In this document: positions 21,499 to 22,798 of the stretch, one piece after another
Position numbering within the stretch: position 1 is the stretch's first letter
Layout of the letters: each line of letters begins with the position of its first letter
DNA from: Deltaproteobacteria bacterium UBA6106
GTDB taxonomy: Bacteria; Desulfobacterota; Syntrophorhabdia; Syntrophorhabdales; Syntrophorhabdaceae
Assembly (NCBI GenBank): GCA_002428485.1
Contig: DIWM01000043.1
Coordinates: forward strand, 7,910 to 30,707
Direction: 5' to 3'
Length of the DNA stretch: 22,798 bases
The notes under the pieces: generated by a model
What the model saw: only the letters and a program-made list of their open reading frames with translations
Told to the model about the DNA's origin: nothing
Databases searched by the model: none
Position numbers and translations under genes: made by a program

Positions 21499-22485
21499 TT
21501 AACCTCCGATCCTGTTCATGGGGCGCACGCACTTCCGGGGTTCCCATAGGCCTATTCCGTGTTCCTTTGGTTTGTTGCGGATAGTGGTTTCAATGAGATG
21601 GAGCAGATTATCGTCGTCCCCGCCTGTCCGTAAGGGGGTCTTCAGGTCGGCTTCCTCGTCTGAGAAGAGGCATCCCCGCAAATGGCCGCATGAGGTGATG
21701 CGAAGCCTGTTGCATGTTGCGCAGAAATGGTTGCTGAGGGCGCCGATGAACCCGATCTCCCCTGCAGCCCCCTCAAGCCTGTAGCGCCGTGCAGGACCAT
21801 CAAGGAGACCGTAACCAACAGGATTGACCTTTCCCAACGATCGAATGCGATCAAGGATTTCATGAACGGGGATGAATTTATCCCTTGCCCAGCCATTATC
21901 GTTATCCATGCCAAGGGGCATTATCTCGATAAAGCGTATATGGTAGGGCTTGTTGTACGTCAGGTTTGCAAAGTCAACGATCTCATCATCGTTTACGCCT
22001 CTCATGGCGACAACATTTATCTTGATAGGGTCAAATCCCAAAGACTCCGCCTCGCTTATCCCTTCCCAGACGCGGTCGAAGAAATCCCGCCTTGTTATCT
22101 GGTAAAACCGGTCCCGCCTCAAAGTATCCATGCTGATATTGATGCGGCTCATGCCGCATTCCCGAAGTCCGCGGGCGAAATCTTTCAGGAGAACGCCGTT
22201 TGTGGTCAGGGTTATCTCCTCTATAGCATCTATCTGCTGGAGCTTTTGGATAAATCCAAGGATATCTTTTCTTACCAGAGGTTCTCCGCCGGTCAGCCTT
22301 ATCTTTCGAATACCCTTCCGGGCGCATAGCCCCACTATATGGATCATTTCCTCATAGGTGAGAATTTCGCTATGCGGGGTGAAGGCGATCCCTTCGTCAG
22401 GCATGCAGTAAATGCACCGGAGATTGCACCGGTCTGTAATAGAAAGGCGTAAATAGTTGATGGTTCTGTTATGATTATCTACCAT
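21499..22485 (-). CDS. moaA: GTP 3',8-cyclase, molybdenum cofactor biosynthesis
   Basis: MoaA is a radical-SAM enzyme converting GTP to 3',8-cyclo-GTP, the first step to molybdopterin. The protein is 328 aa. The N-terminal [4Fe-4S] motif is CNLRCIYC (C20, C24, C27), with GGEPL (67-70). The C-terminal cluster uses C255, C258 and C272 (CATCNRL, then GCLF). It ends in the required Gly-Gly (RPMNRIGG). I start at 22485, with AGGAGA eight bases upstream, rather than at the far-upstream in-frame start, which overlaps the next gene. It supports Mo- or W-dependent enzymes such as formate dehydrogenase. Confidence 0.95.
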   Translation of the reverse strand: MVDNHNRTINYLRLSITDRCNLRCIYCMPDEGIAFTPHSEILTYEEMIHIVGLCARKGIRKIRLTGGEPLVRKDILGFIQKLQQIDAIEEITLTTNGVLLKDFARGLRECGMSRINISMDTLRRDRFYQITRRDFFDRVWEGISEAESLGFDPIKINVVAMRGVNDDEIVDFANLTYNKPYHIRFIEIMPLGMDNDNGWARDKFIPVHEILDRIRSLGKVNPVGYGLLDGPARRYRLEGAAGEIGFIGALSNHFCATCNRLRITSCGHLRGCLFSDEEADLKTPLRTGGDDDNLLHLIETTIRNKPKEHGIGLWEPRKCVRPMNRIGG

Positions 22486-22516
22486 AAAGGTTATCTCCTG
22501 ATGTGTTGTCTGCTCT

Positions 22517-22798
22517 CTAAATCTTTTGTTTCGTGTAGTTATCGATAGCTTCCTGCAGCGTGTTTGCGGCAAGCAGCGCGCAGTGCCGGCTTTCCTCCGG
22601 AAGTCCGCCGATGGCCTCAAGAATCGTTTCGTTGGTGATTTCCCTGATCTCATCCGGTTTTTTTCCAAAGGCAAGTTCAGCAGCCAGCGAACCGCAGACG
22701 ATGCTTGGCCCGCAGCCATCTGTCTGGAATGAGGCCTCGCTGACTTTTCCCTTCTCGAATCTCAGGAAGATCTCCATCGTGTCGCCGCAGGGCCCGGT
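22517..22798 (-). CDS. NifU/IscU-like Fe-S cluster scaffold protein, partial (runs off the window)
   Basis: The visible 93 codons cover the C-terminal part of an IscU/NifU-N scaffold, on which Fe-S clusters are built. The three cluster-binding cysteines are visible: GPCGDT at the window edge, DGCGPSIVCG and ESRHCALLA. The reading frame is open through 22798, so the 5' end lies outside. It is 31 bp upstream of moaA on the same strand, and may supply clusters for radical-SAM and other Fe-S enzymes. Confidence 0.85.
   Translation of the reverse strand, partial: TGPCGDTMEIFLRFEKGKVSEASFQTDGCGPSIVCGSLAAELAFGKKPDEIREITNETILEAIGGLPEESRHCALLAANTLQEAIDNYTKQKI

Noticed and set aside
22486..22719. N-terminal extension of MoaA by 78 residues
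   Set aside because: It overlaps the scaffold gene in another frame, is not MoaA-like, and a strong ribosome-binding site precedes the ATG at 22485.

Overview
The window reads as chromosome of an obligately anaerobic, selenium-using Gram-negative bacterium, most likely a Desulfobacterota (deltaproteobacterial) sulfate reducer or syntroph. The reasons are an AprAB-like flavoprotein/ferredoxin pair, a TAXI-type TRAP transporter, a CCG-domain Fe-S protein, a selenocysteine-containing SelD, a class I hybrid cluster protein beside an FprA flavodiiron protein, and a crotonase. The taxonomic placement is inference; there is no rRNA gene, and I found no tRNA, CRISPR array, transposase or phage gene.

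Layout. 1-7301 (plus strand): a sigma70-like promoter precedes a 661-aa AprA-family flavoprotein, a short AprB-like ferredoxin, a TAXI solute-binding protein, a fused TRAP permease, a FadR-type GntR regulator and a transglutaminase-like protein. This looks like an uptake-plus-reduction locus for an unidentified organic acid. 7302-9433 (minus strand): a two-CCG-domain Fe-S protein and a uracil-DNA glycosylase family protein, set among three copies of a palindromic interspersed repeat. 9447-12291 (plus): a ribbon-helix-helix regulator with a cysteine-rich, zinc-ribbon-like tail leads a zinc ABC transporter operon (znuA-znuC-znuB); the promoter has a perfect 15-bp palindrome in its spacer. 12362-12919 (plus): a YefM/YoeB-type toxin-antitoxin pair with a two-palindrome operator, its toxin end overlapping a convergent hotdog thioesterase gene.

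13521-16207 (minus): a selenium operon, YedE-like transporter, TusA-like carrier, a broken Se/S-carrier (DUF3343-like) gene and selD. selD is read through an in-frame UGA (Sec18 in the catalytic position), followed at the right distance by a bacterial SECIS hairpin. An ORF caller truncates this gene at a TTG codon. 16363-20564 (minus): a nitrosative/oxidative stress module, DUF1858 disulfide protein, FprA and Hcp, with a Crp/Fnr-family regulator upstream and a perfect 20-bp palindrome in front of the DUF1858 gene. 20640-21484 (plus): a crotonase with its own promoter that lacks both canonical catalytic glutamates. 21499-22798 (minus): moaA and a truncated NifU/IscU-like scaffold gene running off the window end.

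The least explained parts are the AprAB-like/TAXI-TRAP locus, the RHH zinc-ribbon regulator of the Znu operon, and the broken carrier gene fused in frame to selD. The selenium, molybdenum-cofactor and Fe-S genes together fit a cell that makes Mo/W- and Sec-dependent formate or related dehydrogenases, but none of those enzymes lies in the window.
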